Shown here piece by piece: positions 9,202-17,616 of a stretch of 64,000 nucleotides of DNA. The stretch is taken from NCBI RefSeq assembly GCF_002531725.1, contig NZ_NWSQ01000033.1:1-64000 (forward strand), in the 5' to 3' direction. The notes beneath the pieces were generated by a model. That model was given only the letters and a program-made list of their open reading frames with translations. It had not been told where the DNA came from and made no database searches. This DNA comes from Rhizobium sp. L43 (GTDB lineage Bacteria > Pseudomonadota > Alphaproteobacteria > Rhizobiales > Rhizobiaceae). A program made the translations under genes and the position numbers. Within the stretch, counting starts at the first letter, position 1. Every line of letters begins with the position of its first letter.

Positions 9202-10260
9202 ATGGAATATCGTTCGCTTGGCCGTTCCGGCCTGAAGATTTCGACTTTGACCATGGGCACGATGACCTTCGGCGGCGTCGGCTGGGCGAAGACCGTCGGC
9301 GACCTCGGCGTTTCCGAGGCCCGCAAGATGATCGATATGTGCATCGATGCCGGCATCAACCTGCTCGACACCGCCAATGCCTATTCATCAGGCGAATGCG
9401 AAAACATCATCGGCGAGGTGCTCGGCGGCAAGCGGCCGCAAGGCGTGCTGCTCGCCACCAAAGCCCGCTTCAGCATGGGCGATGGCCCGAACGACCAGGG
9501 CCTGTCGCGCTACCACCTGATCCGCGAATGCGAGGCGAGCCTCAAACGCCTCAAGACTGATGTCATCGACCTCTATCAGGTGCATGAATGGGACGGCCAG
9601 ACGCCGCTCGAAGAGACGATGGAAGCCCTCGACACCCTGATCAAACAGGGCAAAGTGCGGTATGTCGGCTGCTCGAACTATTCCGGCTGGCACATTATGA
9701 AGGCGCTTGGCATCGCCAACGAGCACAGGTACCAGCGCTTCGTCAGCCAGCAAATCCACTATACGTTGGAAGCCCGCGACGCAGAATACGAGCTGCTGCC
9801 GATCGCAATCGACCAGGGCCTCGGCGTGCTGGTCTGGAGCCCGCTTGCCGGCGGCCTGCTCTCCGGCAAGCACCGCCGCAACCAGGCGGCCCCGGAGGGC
9901 ACGCGCCAGTTCGCCGGCTGGACCGAACCGCCGATCCGCGACGAGAACCGCCTGTGGAACATCGTCGAGACGCTGGTGGCAATCGGCGCGGAGCGCGGCG
10001 TCTCCGCCGCTCAAGTGGCACTTGCGTGGCTGATCGGCCGCAAGGCGGTGACCTCGGTCATCATCGGCGGGCGCACCGAAGCCCAGTTCCGCGACAACAT
10101 CGCCGCCGCTGAGCTGAAGCTCACGGACGAGGAGCGCAAGCGCCTCGACGCCGTCAGCCTGCCGCCGGTGATCTATCCCTACTGGCACCAGCTGAATACG
10201 GTTAGCGACAGACTTGGCGAAGCCGATCTCGAGCTTTTCGGCCCGCACATCCAGCAATAA
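9202..10260 (+). CDS. Aldo/keto reductase
   Basis: 352 residues of a TIM-barrel NADPH oxidoreductase. The catalytic tetrad is visible: Asp and Tyr in LLDTANAYSSGE, Lys in LLATKAR and His in YQVHEWDG. YVGCSNYSGWH and the C-terminal SVIIGGRTEAQ loop for NADPH also fit the YajO/Tas-like group. ATG 9202 (MEYRSLGRSGLKIS) is preceded by AGGAGG with ideal spacing; the longer in-frame start at 9145 has none. It is a single gene. The substrate is unknown, probably a small aldehyde or ketone. Confidence 0.93.
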   Translation: MEYRSLGRSGLKISTLTMGTMTFGGVGWAKTVGDLGVSEARKMIDMCIDAGINLLDTANAYSSGECENIIGEVLGGKRPQGVLLATKARFSMGDGPNDQGLSRYHLIRECEASLKRLKTDVIDLYQVHEWDGQTPLEETMEALDTLIKQGKVRYVGCSNYSGWHIMKALGIANEHRYQRFVSQQIHYTLEARDAEYELLPIAIDQGLGVLVWSPLAGGLLSGKHRRNQAAPEGTRQFAGWTEPPIRDENRLWNIVETLVAIGAERGVSAAQVALAWLIGRKAVTSVIIGGRTEAQFRDNIAAAELKLTDEERKRLDAVSLPPVIYPYWHQLNTVSDRLGEADLELFGPHIQQ

Positions 10261-10354
10261 CGCACCGCGACATTGCACGGCGAAAGACAGACGTCACAAA
10301 AGATGCACTTTCGCCGTGTTACTTTGCGACCCCGCTCAACCCGCGAGGTTCGTC

Positions 10355-11398
10355 ATGCTGAAGAATTACAAGGTCCTGAAGGGTACGGCGAGCGCACTCG
10401 CCCTCGACGACGACAACGATCCCCATATCGAGATCCGCATCGAGGCGAACGGTGTCAGCTACCGCATCGCGCTCAACGTCCGCTCCAAGGAATCGCCGCA
10501 CGACCTGCTCTACGCCAACATCGTCGATTTCAAGCACGGGGCGCTGACCGAGGCGCTGGAAGCCCTGCCGATGGGCCTGACCGACATCCGCAAGGACCAT
10601 CCGGAGCTGGCGATCGATTATGTTCGCGGCGGGCTGATCGAGCGCGAGGACATGAATGTCGCGCCCTTCCAACTGTCCGGCCCGAAGAATGATCTCCGCG
10701 ATTTCATCGAGCCGATCGTCCAGGAAGGCATTGCCGATACCGACGTGCATTTTTACGCCTTCGGGGAGGCTTGGGGGCCCGAGCACGAGAAGCCGGACCA
10801 GTATTTCCGTTTTGAGCCGGGCAACGGCATCCACGACATCCACATGAACCAGGGCGACGGCGGCAGCTTCAAGGCCACCAACGGACCGAACCAGGATGGC
10901 GCCCTGCTCGTTCATTTCAACGATACCGACGAATGGGCGGCGATCTTCCTCTGCTTCCAGTCGCAGAACTGGAACACCGATGCGGCGACCGGCCATCCGG
11001 TTTCCGAAAACCGCGGCGGCCAGGGCCGCGGCGAAGGCACCCGCCGGCCGCAGCCGGTCGTCGCCTCGTCGCTGCGCATCATCGCCGCGCTGATCAACCC
11101 GGTGAACGGCGCAGGCGGCGTGGAAGCCGAAACGGTCACGCTCATCAACCGCTCCGACATGGAGACATCGCTCAACGGCTGGAAACTGGAGGACGAAAAC
11201 GGCCGGACCCAGACGCTGTCGGGAACGCTTGCGGCGGGCGAGCTGCACACCATAGCGCTCGATGCCGCCGCCGGCGGCCCACAGCTTGCCAACAGAGGCG
11301 GCGACATCATCCTGCGCAATGCCGACGGCGCCGTGGCCGACCGGGTCGGCTACGGCAAGAGCGAGACGGCAAACGAGGGCTGGACGACGATCTTTTGA
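10355..11398 (+). CDS. YukJ-like (DUF2278) protein with C-terminal lamin-tail domain
   Basis: 347 residues. Residues 1 to about 225 match the YukJ/DUF2278 pattern: MLKNYKVLKGTA at the start, then HIEI, SPHDLLY, LDYVRGG-like IDYVRGGLI, DVHFYAFGEAWGPE and GNGIHDIHMNQG. Residues about 245-347 look like a lamin-tail (LTD) beta-sandwich, with VTLINRS, LNGWKLEDENG, GELHTIAL and DIILRNADG. YukJ is known from Bacillus but has no firmly known reaction; LTD domains often accompany secreted or nucleic-acid-acting proteins. No signal peptide is seen. The ATG at 10355 follows GCGAGG. Confidence 0.8.
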   Translation: MLKNYKVLKGTASALALDDDNDPHIEIRIEANGVSYRIALNVRSKESPHDLLYANIVDFKHGALTEALEALPMGLTDIRKDHPELAIDYVRGGLIEREDMNVAPFQLSGPKNDLRDFIEPIVQEGIADTDVHFYAFGEAWGPEHEKPDQYFRFEPGNGIHDIHMNQGDGGSFKATNGPNQDGALLVHFNDTDEWAAIFLCFQSQNWNTDAATGHPVSENRGGQGRGEGTRRPQPVVASSLRIIAALINPVNGAGGVEAETVTLINRSDMETSLNGWKLEDENGRTQTLSGTLAAGELHTIALDAAAGGPQLANRGGDIILRNADGAVADRVGYGKSETANEGWTTIF

Positions 11399-11469
11399 TG
11401 GGCGTTCTTTCTGGCTGACTGCAACCTGAAACGCTTATAGGAGTGACGGAGGGCAAGCGGCGCGCTCCT

Positions 11470-11493
11470 CTCTTCTCCCCTCGGGGAGAAGAG
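11470..11493. repeat. Dispersed palindrome, CTCTTCTCCCC arms
   Basis: Perfect inverted repeat with 11-bp arms (CTCTTCTCCCC) and a 2-base loop. It lies between two converging genes and may act as a two-way terminator. The same arms occur at 53324-53348, and shorter versions at 49655-49675 and 49791-49812. Confidence 0.75.
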
Positions 11494-11529
11494 AATCGTG
11501 GCAGCGTCCCGCTTGCCACCTAACCCTGC

Positions 11530-12750
11530 TCAGCTATCAATCTCCGCCGAAATCAGCGCGCCCAACCGACCGATGCCGTCCTCGATCATCTGTTCGTTGG
11601 CGCAGGAGAAACTGACGCGGAAGGTGTTGACGCCGGAACCGTCGGCGAAGAAGGCCTTGCCGGGCACGAAGGCAACCTTGGCGGTTTCGAGCGATTTGGC
11701 GAGCAGCTTGGCGCCGTCCATGCCCTCGGGCAGCGTGATCCAGATGAACATGCCGCCTTCCGGCTTCGTCCAGCTCGTGCCCTCGGGCATATATTTCTCG
11801 AGCGCCGCCAGCATGCAGTCGCGCCGATGGCTGTAGGCCGCCTTGATCTTGGCGACCTGCGCATCGAAGCCGCGCTCGGCGACATCCGATATCGCCATCT
11901 GGTTGATCGTCGAGGAATGCAGGTCGGCCGCCTGCTTCATCAGCACCAGCTTGCGGATGACGGATGCATTGGCGACGATGAAGCCGACACGAAGGCCGGG
12001 CGCCAGGGTCTTCGAGAAGCTGCCGCAATAGATCGTGCGCGTATCGTTGATATGGCCCTTCTCGGCAATCTCGAGCGCCAGGATCGGCGGGATGGGATCG
12101 CCGTCATACCGCAGCGACTGGTAGGCTGCATCCTCGATGAGGGCGATATCCAGCTCCTCGGCAAGCGCCAGTACCTTTTTGCGGCCGGCGAGGTCGACCG
12201 TTTCGCCTGTGGGATTGGAGAAATCGGCGGAGAGATAGGCGAACTTTACCTTGCCGCCGGCAGCGGAAGCGGCCGCACGATAAGACTCTGGCGTCCGGTT
12301 GCCGTTCGGCGTCAGCTGGTCATAAGCCGGTTCATAGGCGTTGAAAGCCTGCAGCGCGCCGAGATAGGTCGGCCATGTCACCAGCGCGGTATCACCAGGC
12401 GACAGGAACAGCTTGCCGAGATAATCCAGCCCTTGCTGTGAGCCTGATACAATGAAGACATTGTCGAGTTCGCAGGGAATGCCGAGATCGACCATCTGCC
12501 TGACCAGCCATTCGCGCAGCGGCTTGTAGCCTTCGCTGACGGAATATTGCAGCGCCGAATTGACGGCGGCGCCGGAGAAGATATCGGCGTAGGCCCGCTG
12601 GAATTCCTCAGCCGGAAACAACGCCGGATCCGGAATGCCGCCGGCAAAGGAAATGATATCGGGCCGGTCGAGAAGCTTCAGCAGCTCGCGGATTTCGGAT
12701 GCGCGCATACGCGACGAGCGCGACGCAAACATCGTGTCCCAGTTCAGCAT
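11530..12750 (-). CDS. Class I PLP-dependent aminotransferase (2-aminoadipate/aromatic type)
   Basis: 406 residues, stand-alone fold-type I aminotransferase. The PLP lysine lies in YCGSFSKTLAPGLRVGF; the cofactor Asp/Tyr region is LIEDAAYQSLRY; the N-terminal ISFAGGIPDP motif marks the LysN/ARO8/MocR-aminotransferase subgroup. It lacks the winged helix found in MocR regulators. It probably transfers the amino group of 2-aminoadipate, an aromatic or a branched-chain amino acid; which one is not clear. It is divergent from ilvE across a 241-bp region, so a link with branched-chain metabolism is possible. Confidence 0.9.
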   Translation of the reverse strand: MLNWDTMFASRSSRMRASEIRELLKLLDRPDIISFAGGIPDPALFPAEEFQRAYADIFSGAAVNSALQYSVSEGYKPLREWLVRQMVDLGIPCELDNVFIVSGSQQGLDYLGKLFLSPGDTALVTWPTYLGALQAFNAYEPAYDQLTPNGNRTPESYRAAASAAGGKVKFAYLSADFSNPTGETVDLAGRKKVLALAEELDIALIEDAAYQSLRYDGDPIPPILALEIAEKGHINDTRTIYCGSFSKTLAPGLRVGFIVANASVIRKLVLMKQAADLHSSTINQMAISDVAERGFDAQVAKIKAAYSHRRDCMLAALEKYMPEGTSWTKPEGGMFIWITLPEGMDGAKLLAKSLETAKVAFVPGKAFFADGSGVNTFRVSFSCANEQMIEDGIGRLGALISAEIDS

Positions 12751-12827
12751 GGGGTTTCCTCATATTTTTCTATTCCCCCAGCAGACCATGCCGGGTAATT
12801 TATGTCAACAATACTGACCTATTTTCT

Positions 12828-12840
12828 TGTCATGGTGACA
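12828..12840. promoter_or_regulatory. Candidate operator TGTCA-TGG-TGACA
   Basis: A 5-bp inverted repeat with a 3-base spacer in the divergent promoter region between the aminotransferase gene and ilvE. The identical 13-mer recurs at 52349-52361 in another divergent promoter region (LysE exporter / aldo-keto reductase). A shared regulator is an inference. Confidence 0.4.
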
Positions 12841-12991
12841 CGCTCAACCCGAATTTGCTGCTCGACGTCGGTCACCTCAAGCGATTATTCCTCTGATCAA
12901 AGCCGAAACCGGCTGATTCAGACCTTTCCAAAACCAGCCCGGCGGCAGTAGTGTCGCCGCCACTATTCAATGTACTATCAAGGTGCCAGCA

Positions 12992-14092
12992 ATGACCGTG
13001 ACGTCGGCCTCTCCTGAAATCAAAATCGAACTCCACAAGTCTCCCGTCTCCGACGCTGACCGCATCCAAGCTCTGGAGACGCCCGGCTTCGGCAAGGTCT
13101 TCACGGATCATATGGTCCTGGCACGATGGACTGCCGACAAGGGCTGGCACGATGCGAAGGTTACACCGAGGCGCCCTCTGGAGCTCGATCCTGCGAGCGC
13201 CGTGCTGCACTACGCTCAGGAAATCTTCGAGGGCATGAAAGCCTACAAGGCGGATGATGGCCGGATTCTGCTCTTTCGGCCTGAAGAGAACGCCCGCCGC
13301 TTCGCGCAGTCGGCGACCCGCATGGCAATGCCTCCCGTGCCCGAAGGACTCTTCCTGAAGGCGGTCGAAGAACTGGTCCGCGTTGACAAGGCCTGGATTC
13401 CATCAGGCGACGCCAGCCTCTACCTTCGCCCCTTCATGTTCGCCAACGAGGCGTTCCTCGGCGTTCGTCCGGCGCAGGAATATATCTTCTGCATCATCGC
13501 CTCTCCGGTCGGCGCCTACTTCAAAGGCGGCGCGAAGGCGGTCTCCCTATGGGTCGAGACCGAATACACCCGCGCAGCCGCCGGCGGCACCGGTGCTGCA
13601 AAATGCGGCGGAAACTACGCAGCCAGCCTCGTGGCGCAAGCGGAAGCCGCGAAGAAGGATTGCGATCAGGTCGTCTTCCTGGATGCAGCAGAGCATCGCT
13701 GGGTCGAGGAACTCGGCGGCATGAACGTCTTCTTCGTCATGAATGACGGATCGGTGGTCACCCCGCCTCTGGGCGGCACGATCCTGCCGGGTATCACCCG
13801 GGCCTCGGTAATCACGCTCGCTGGAGAAAAGGGCTTGCGCGTCGAGCAGCGTCCCTACTCCTTCGCGGAATGGCAGGCCGATGCTGCCAGTGGCAAGCTC
13901 GTCGAAGCCTTCGCTTGCGGCACTGCCGCGGTCCTGGCGGGCATCGGCCTGGTTCGACATGCCGGTGGCGAGTTTCTGGTCGGAGACGGACAGACCGGCA
14001 AATTGACCAGCGAACTGCGCCAGCAGCTCGTCAGTCTGCAGAAAGGCGTAACGAACGATGAGCGTGGCTGGACGCGCCTTATCCCGGCCTGA
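12992..14092 (+). CDS. ilvE: Branched-chain amino acid aminotransferase
   Basis: 366 residues, fold-type IV PLP enzyme of the BCAT II class. It makes valine, leucine and isoleucine from their 2-oxoacids with glutamate. Landmarks: LHYAQEIFEGMKAY, LFRPEENARRF, YLRPFMFA, the PLP lysine region KCGGNYAASL, VEELGGMNVFFV, LPGITR and FACGTAAVL near the C-terminus. I chose ATG 12992 (MTVTSASPE) because AAGGTG sits 8 bases before it; a GTG at 12983 is also in frame. It is a single gene, divergent from the aminotransferase at 11530. Confidence 0.95.
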   Translation: MTVTSASPEIKIELHKSPVSDADRIQALETPGFGKVFTDHMVLARWTADKGWHDAKVTPRRPLELDPASAVLHYAQEIFEGMKAYKADDGRILLFRPEENARRFAQSATRMAMPPVPEGLFLKAVEELVRVDKAWIPSGDASLYLRPFMFANEAFLGVRPAQEYIFCIIASPVGAYFKGGAKAVSLWVETEYTRAAAGGTGAAKCGGNYAASLVAQAEAAKKDCDQVVFLDAAEHRWVEELGGMNVFFVMNDGSVVTPPLGGTILPGITRASVITLAGEKGLRVEQRPYSFAEWQADAASGKLVEAFACGTAAVLAGIGLVRHAGGEFLVGDGQTGKLTSELRQQLVSLQKGVTNDERGWTRLIPA

Positions 14093-14183
14093 ACCACGGA
14101 CGCTCCACGCGAAGGCGGCGTCAACACCGACATGGTGGGCGCCGCTTTCCGCGTCGCCCGCAAAAGCCGCCGGGGCCGGCAAC

Positions 14184-14382
14184 ATGCACACCGCAAGATG
14201 CGTGGAGGTGCCCCTCGGCGCGACGCTTGCCCGCCTTGCCGCCGAAATATCGACAGCCCACAAACTCGCCACCGCCGACACGATCATCTATGCGACGGCC
14301 GAGCCACAATGCCGATATCCTGACATGCGATGCCCATTTCAAGGGCCTCGAGCGCGTCCTCTACATCGATAAAAAAGACTGA
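14184..14382 (+). pseudogene. Remnant of a VapC-type PIN-domain toxin gene
   Basis: Reading through 14184-14302 gives VPLGATLARLAAEIS and LATADTIIYATA, the C-terminal helices of a PIN domain with the TAD acidic motif. After about 14302 the match continues in another frame as HNADILTCDAHFKGLERVLYIDKKD followed by a stop at 14380-14382 (the shift is a one-base change). The N-terminal half is missing. This is a decayed toxin-antitoxin gene lying just before an intact ParDE pair. Confidence 0.65.
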
Positions 14383-14500
14383 CCTTCATGTGACCCAAGT
14401 GCTCGACGGCGGCGGTTAACGCTTCTATCACAGTGGAGGGAATGGTAATCTGGCATCAGGGACAGCTGAAAGCCGGCATGGACGGGCGGCAGCAAATTCA

Positions 14501-14752
14501 ATGGCGAAAATGACGATCTCGCTTCCGGATAATCTGGCGGATTACGTCGCGCGCCGTGTCGCAAGCGGCAGATACGAGAGTGCCAGCACATATCTGACGG
14601 AACTCATCCTGAAGGACCAGGATCATCGCAAGCTTGATGACGACGAAATACGTGAGATTCTGAGGCTGGCTGAGGAGAGCGGCATCAGCGACCGGCGCAT
14701 TGCCGACATCCTGTTGGAAACGAAGGCGAAACTGCGTGACAACCACCTATAG
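14501..14752 (+). CDS. ParD-type antitoxin
   Basis: 83 residues. The N-terminus MAKMTISLPDNLADYVARRV is a ribbon-helix-helix DNA-binding fold of the ParD/CopG type; the C-terminal acidic helical tail would wrap the toxin. It is the first gene of a toxin-antitoxin pair, with its 3' end overlapping the toxin start by 17 bases. Such antitoxins usually repress their own operon. Length and gene order fit the family. Confidence 0.85.
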   Translation: MAKMTISLPDNLADYVARRVASGRYESASTYLTELILKDQDHRKLDDDEIREILRLAEESGISDRRIADILLETKAKLRDNHL

Positions 14753-15071
14753 GCTGACCCGAACCGCGGACGCCGTGCTGTCAGGCATTGACGAATATGC
14801 CAGCCTGCATTTCGGCGAGGCGCAGGCGGATGCCTATCTTCTCGATTGGGACAGGATTTTCGTGCTTCTTTCGCGCGTGCCCTCCATGGGAGACGAGTGC
14901 GACGAACTCGGCGCCGGCCTTCGCCGCCTCCTCCACATGCGCCATGTTGCTTTCTACCGCGAAATACCGGACGGCATCCTCGTCATCGACATCATCGGCG
15001 CCGACCGGCTTCCCGAAAGACATCTCCAATCCAACCGACGTCCCCGAACGGCCGACCCGCATGCCTCGTGA
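14736..15071 (+). CDS. ParE/RelE-type toxin
   Basis: 111 residues from GTG 14736 (VTTTYRLTRTADAVL), overlapping the antitoxin gene. It shows the ParE pattern: YRLTRTAD at the start, IDEYASLHFGEAQADAYL helix, MGDECDELGAGLRRLLHMRHVAFYRE and a final ILVIDIIGADR strand. ParE toxins inhibit DNA gyrase; RelE relatives cut mRNA. The C-terminal strand is followed by an extra Arg-rich tail that overlaps the next gene by 11 bases. A GTG start inside the antitoxin gene suggests coupled translation. Confidence 0.82.
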   Translation: MTTTYRLTRTADAVLSGIDEYASLHFGEAQADAYLLDWDRIFVLLSRVPSMGDECDELGAGLRRLLHMRHVAFYREIPDGILVIDIIGADRLPERHLQSNRRPRTADPHAS

Positions 15072-15648
15072 CACGACCTCCGCCTTTTACGCGGAAAACG
15101 CCGAGACATATGCCAATCGGGCGCGCAGCCTGCCCAAGCAACAGCTCGAAGCCTTCCTCGCCGGTCTTGCGCCGGGTGGCGTAATCCTCGAACTTGGCTG
15201 CGGCGGCGGGCAGGACAGCGCCTACATGCTGTCGCAAGGTTTCGACGTGACGCCGACCGATGGCTCGGCCGAGCTGGCAAGACAGGCGGAACGGTTGATC
15301 GGCAGGCCGGTCAGGGTCATGCTATTCCAAGAGCTCGACGCCGACAGCGCCTTCGACGGCATCTGGGCGCATGCGAGCCTTCTCCACGTCCCGAGGCCTG
15401 AACTGCCCGACGTCTTCTCCCGCATCCGCCGCGCCTTGCGGCCCGGCGGCCTCCTTCACGCAAGCTTCAAAGCGGGAGATGCGGAGGGCCATGACGGCTT
15501 CGGGCGTTACTACAACTATCCCTCCGCCGAATGGCTGTCTAAGCTTTTGACGAAAGGCGGCTGGCGGAATATCGCCATACGCCAATATGACGGCGGCGGA
15601 TATGATGGCAAGCCGACCCCCTGGCTCACCATCGACGCGCAACGATAA
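15061..15648 (+). CDS. Class I SAM-dependent methyltransferase
   Basis: 195 residues. SAM-binding motif I is VILELGCGGGQDS (about residues 41-53), motif II DVTPTDGS, and the post-motif region IWAHASLLHVP followed by ALRPGGLLHASFK. This resembles small-molecule methyltransferases of the UbiE/tellurite-resistance type. The start ATG 15061 overlaps the ParE stop by 11 bases with a poor ribosome site, so it is probably translated by coupling to the toxin gene. The substrate is unknown. Confidence 0.83.
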   Translation: MPRDTTSAFYAENAETYANRARSLPKQQLEAFLAGLAPGGVILELGCGGGQDSAYMLSQGFDVTPTDGSAELARQAERLIGRPVRVMLFQELDADSAFDGIWAHASLLHVPRPELPDVFSRIRRALRPGGLLHASFKAGDAEGHDGFGRYYNYPSAEWLSKLLTKGGWRNIAIRQYDGGGYDGKPTPWLTIDAQR

Positions 15649-15690
15649 AGGCCGGAGCTTTCGCGCCGGCGGGACATCACGTCTATTTTC

Positions 15691-16437
15691 TCACTCCGGC
15701 GCCCCAACGCGAGAAGGCAGACGTCGCAATTCTCTGATTTCATCGAGGAGGCGATCGACAATCCAGTGCCGTTGCGGCGGTATCGCATCGATCAGCCCGA
15801 TGAATGCATTCTCAATCACATCCCCCTTGAACCATTCCAGGACGAGATCGCGCTTTTCCCGCGCGACATCCTGCCAAAAACCGTTGCCCCGGTAGAGGCT
15901 TTGAAGATCGGCACCGGCAAGCTGAATGAAAGCGTTCGGCGTCGGCTGTTTCAGCCATAGATCAAGGCATGCCTCGAACTGCAGATCGAGTCTTGCCAGC
16001 GCCACGATCCAGTCCCAAGCCGACGCATCGAAATCAGGATCCAGCAGTCTCTTATAGGCCCACGCCGAGTAGAAAAAATTCGCGACAGCTGTCTGTTTGG
16101 CTATCGGCCATTGCTGCCAGTCGCACAATAAAAGCTTGGAAGCGATGATCGGCGGCTCGAAACCATACGAGGATGGGCTGAGGACGGCACAATGCAGGAT
16201 ACGCGGCAGGAAATGCTTGAAATCATCGGCCGAGCCGACCGTCGTTATCGCACTTGCCGCATACTCGGCCAGCTCCGCCGCCTGGATCTCGCACAAAGGC
16301 GCGGACTTGAGTGCGGTAAGAATTTTCTCGGCGTCGCGCAACGGCGAAGCGTCCAGGGACGACGGGAAGGGATATTCCAGGAATGCGGGATAGAGGGTTC
16401 CAAGACCATCTTCCAGGTCCTTCTTTGCCGACCGCAT
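15691..16437 (-). CDS. Hypothetical protein (248 aa)
   Basis: A soluble, helix-rich, Trp-rich protein without signal peptide or recognised motifs (MRSAKKDLEDGLGTLYP at the start; DFDASAWDWIVALARLDLQFEACLDLW in the middle, cited as a landmark). I chose ATG 16437; an in-frame GTG at 16515 lies inside the ilvC terminator hairpin and is unlikely. It follows ilvC on the same strand about 110 bases downstream, beyond that terminator, so it probably has its own promoter. Function unknown. Confidence 0.6.
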   Translation of the reverse strand: MRSAKKDLEDGLGTLYPAFLEYPFPSSLDASPLRDAEKILTALKSAPLCEIQAAELAEYAASAITTVGSADDFKHFLPRILHCAVLSPSSYGFEPPIIASKLLLCDWQQWPIAKQTAVANFFYSAWAYKRLLDPDFDASAWDWIVALARLDLQFEACLDLWLKQPTPNAFIQLAGADLQSLYRGNGFWQDVAREKRDLVLEWFKGDVIENAFIGLIDAIPPQRHWIVDRLLDEIRELRRLPSRVGAPE

Positions 16438-16496
16438 GATCGCTTCAAACACGCCAGATCCAATATCAGCTTCGACAACAGACGCACCAATAGCAA

Positions 16497-16533
16497 AGGA
16501 GGCCGGAGCTTTCACTCCGACCTCCCGTTTTAT
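16497..16533 (-). terminator. Rho-independent terminator after ilvC
   Basis: On the minus strand a GC-rich hairpin with arms GGAGGTCGGAG and CTCCGGCCTCC and a short loop lies 15 bases after the ilvC stop, followed by TTTG. The stem is strong but the T-run is short. Confidence 0.6.
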
Positions 16534-16547
16534 TTCACCGGAACCGC

Positions 16548-17567
16548 TTAGTTCACGCTCTTGTCGACCAGCTTGTTCTTGCCGATCCAGGGCATCATGG
16601 CGCGGAGCTTCGTGCCGACTTCCTCGATCTGGTGGCTGTCGTTCAGGCGGCGGATGCCCTTGAAGCGTGCGCCGCCGGCGCGGTATTCCTGCATCCAGTC
16701 GGAAGTGAACTTGCCGGTCTGGATGTCCTTGAGGACGCGCTTCATCTCGGCCTTGGTCTCGGCGGTGATGATGCGCGGACCGGAGACATATTCACCCCAC
16801 TCGGCGGTGTTCGAGATCGAGTAGTTCATGTTGGCGATGCCGCCTTCATAGATCAGGTCGACGATCAGCTTCACTTCATGCAGGCACTCGAAATAGGCCA
16901 TTTCGGGAGCGTAACCGGCTTCGGTGAGCGTTTCGAACCCGGCGCGGATGAGCTCGACGAGACCGCCGCAGAGAACGACCTGTTCGCCGAAGAGGTCGGT
17001 TTCGCACTCTTCGCGGAAGTTGGTTTCGATGATGCCCGAACGGCCGCCGCCGACGCCGCAGGCGTAGGAGAGAGCGAGTTCAAGCGCATTGCCGGAAGCG
17101 TTCTGGTGAACGGCAACGAGGCAGGGAACGCCGCCGCCCTTCTGGTATTCGCCGCGAACCGTGTGGCCCGGGCCTTTCGGGGCGATCATGACGACGTCGA
17201 CGGTCGCCTTCGGCTCGATGAGGCCGAAGTGAACGTTGAGGCCGTGTGCGAAGGCAATCGCAGCGCCGTCACGGATGTTCGGAGCGATATCGGCCTTGTA
17301 GATGTCGGCCTGCAGCTCGTCCGGGGTTGCCATCATCATCAGGTCCGCCCAGCCGGCGGCGTCCGCAACCGTCTTGACCTGGAAGCCGTCGGCTTCGGCC
17401 TTCTTGATCGTGGGCGAGCCGGCCTTCAGCGCGATGACGACGTTGCCGGCGCCGCTGTCCTTGAGGTTCAGCGCATGGGCACGGCCCTGCGAGCCGTAAC
17501 CGATGATAGCGACCTTCTTGGCCTTGATGAGGTTGAGATCGGCATCCCGATCGTAATAGACGCGCAT
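16548..17567 (-). CDS. ilvC: Ketol-acid reductoisomerase
   Basis: 339 residues, the short class I form. It isomerises and reduces 2-acetolactate and 2-aceto-2-hydroxybutyrate with NADPH, the second step of valine and isoleucine synthesis. Landmarks: MRVYYDRDADL, the Rossmann loop GYGSQGRAHALNL, APKGPGHTVR, ETNFREECETDLFGEQ with the Mg-binding acids, and the C-terminal knotted domain with ISNTAEWGEYVSG. GGAAGGAA precedes ATG 17567. It lies 49 bases behind a TetR gene on the same strand, so it may be co-transcribed with it. Confidence 0.97.
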   Translation of the reverse strand: MRVYYDRDADLNLIKAKKVAIIGYGSQGRAHALNLKDSGAGNVVIALKAGSPTIKKAEADGFQVKTVADAAGWADLMMMATPDELQADIYKADIAPNIRDGAAIAFAHGLNVHFGLIEPKATVDVVMIAPKGPGHTVRGEYQKGGGVPCLVAVHQNASGNALELALSYACGVGGGRSGIIETNFREECETDLFGEQVVLCGGLVELIRAGFETLTEAGYAPEMAYFECLHEVKLIVDLIYEGGIANMNYSISNTAEWGEYVSGPRIITAETKAEMKRVLKDIQTGKFTSDWMQEYRAGGARFKGIRRLNDSHQIEEVGTKLRAMMPWIGKNKLVDKSVN

Positions 17568-17616
17568 TTGAAGTTCCTTCCCTTTTGCTTGTCTTGTTGA
17601 CTGTCATGAAAGCGGG

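Noticed and set aside
16438..16515. Upstream GTG start for the hypothetical gene after ilvC
   Set aside because: The codon lies within the stem of the ilvC terminator; ATG 16437 is more likely.
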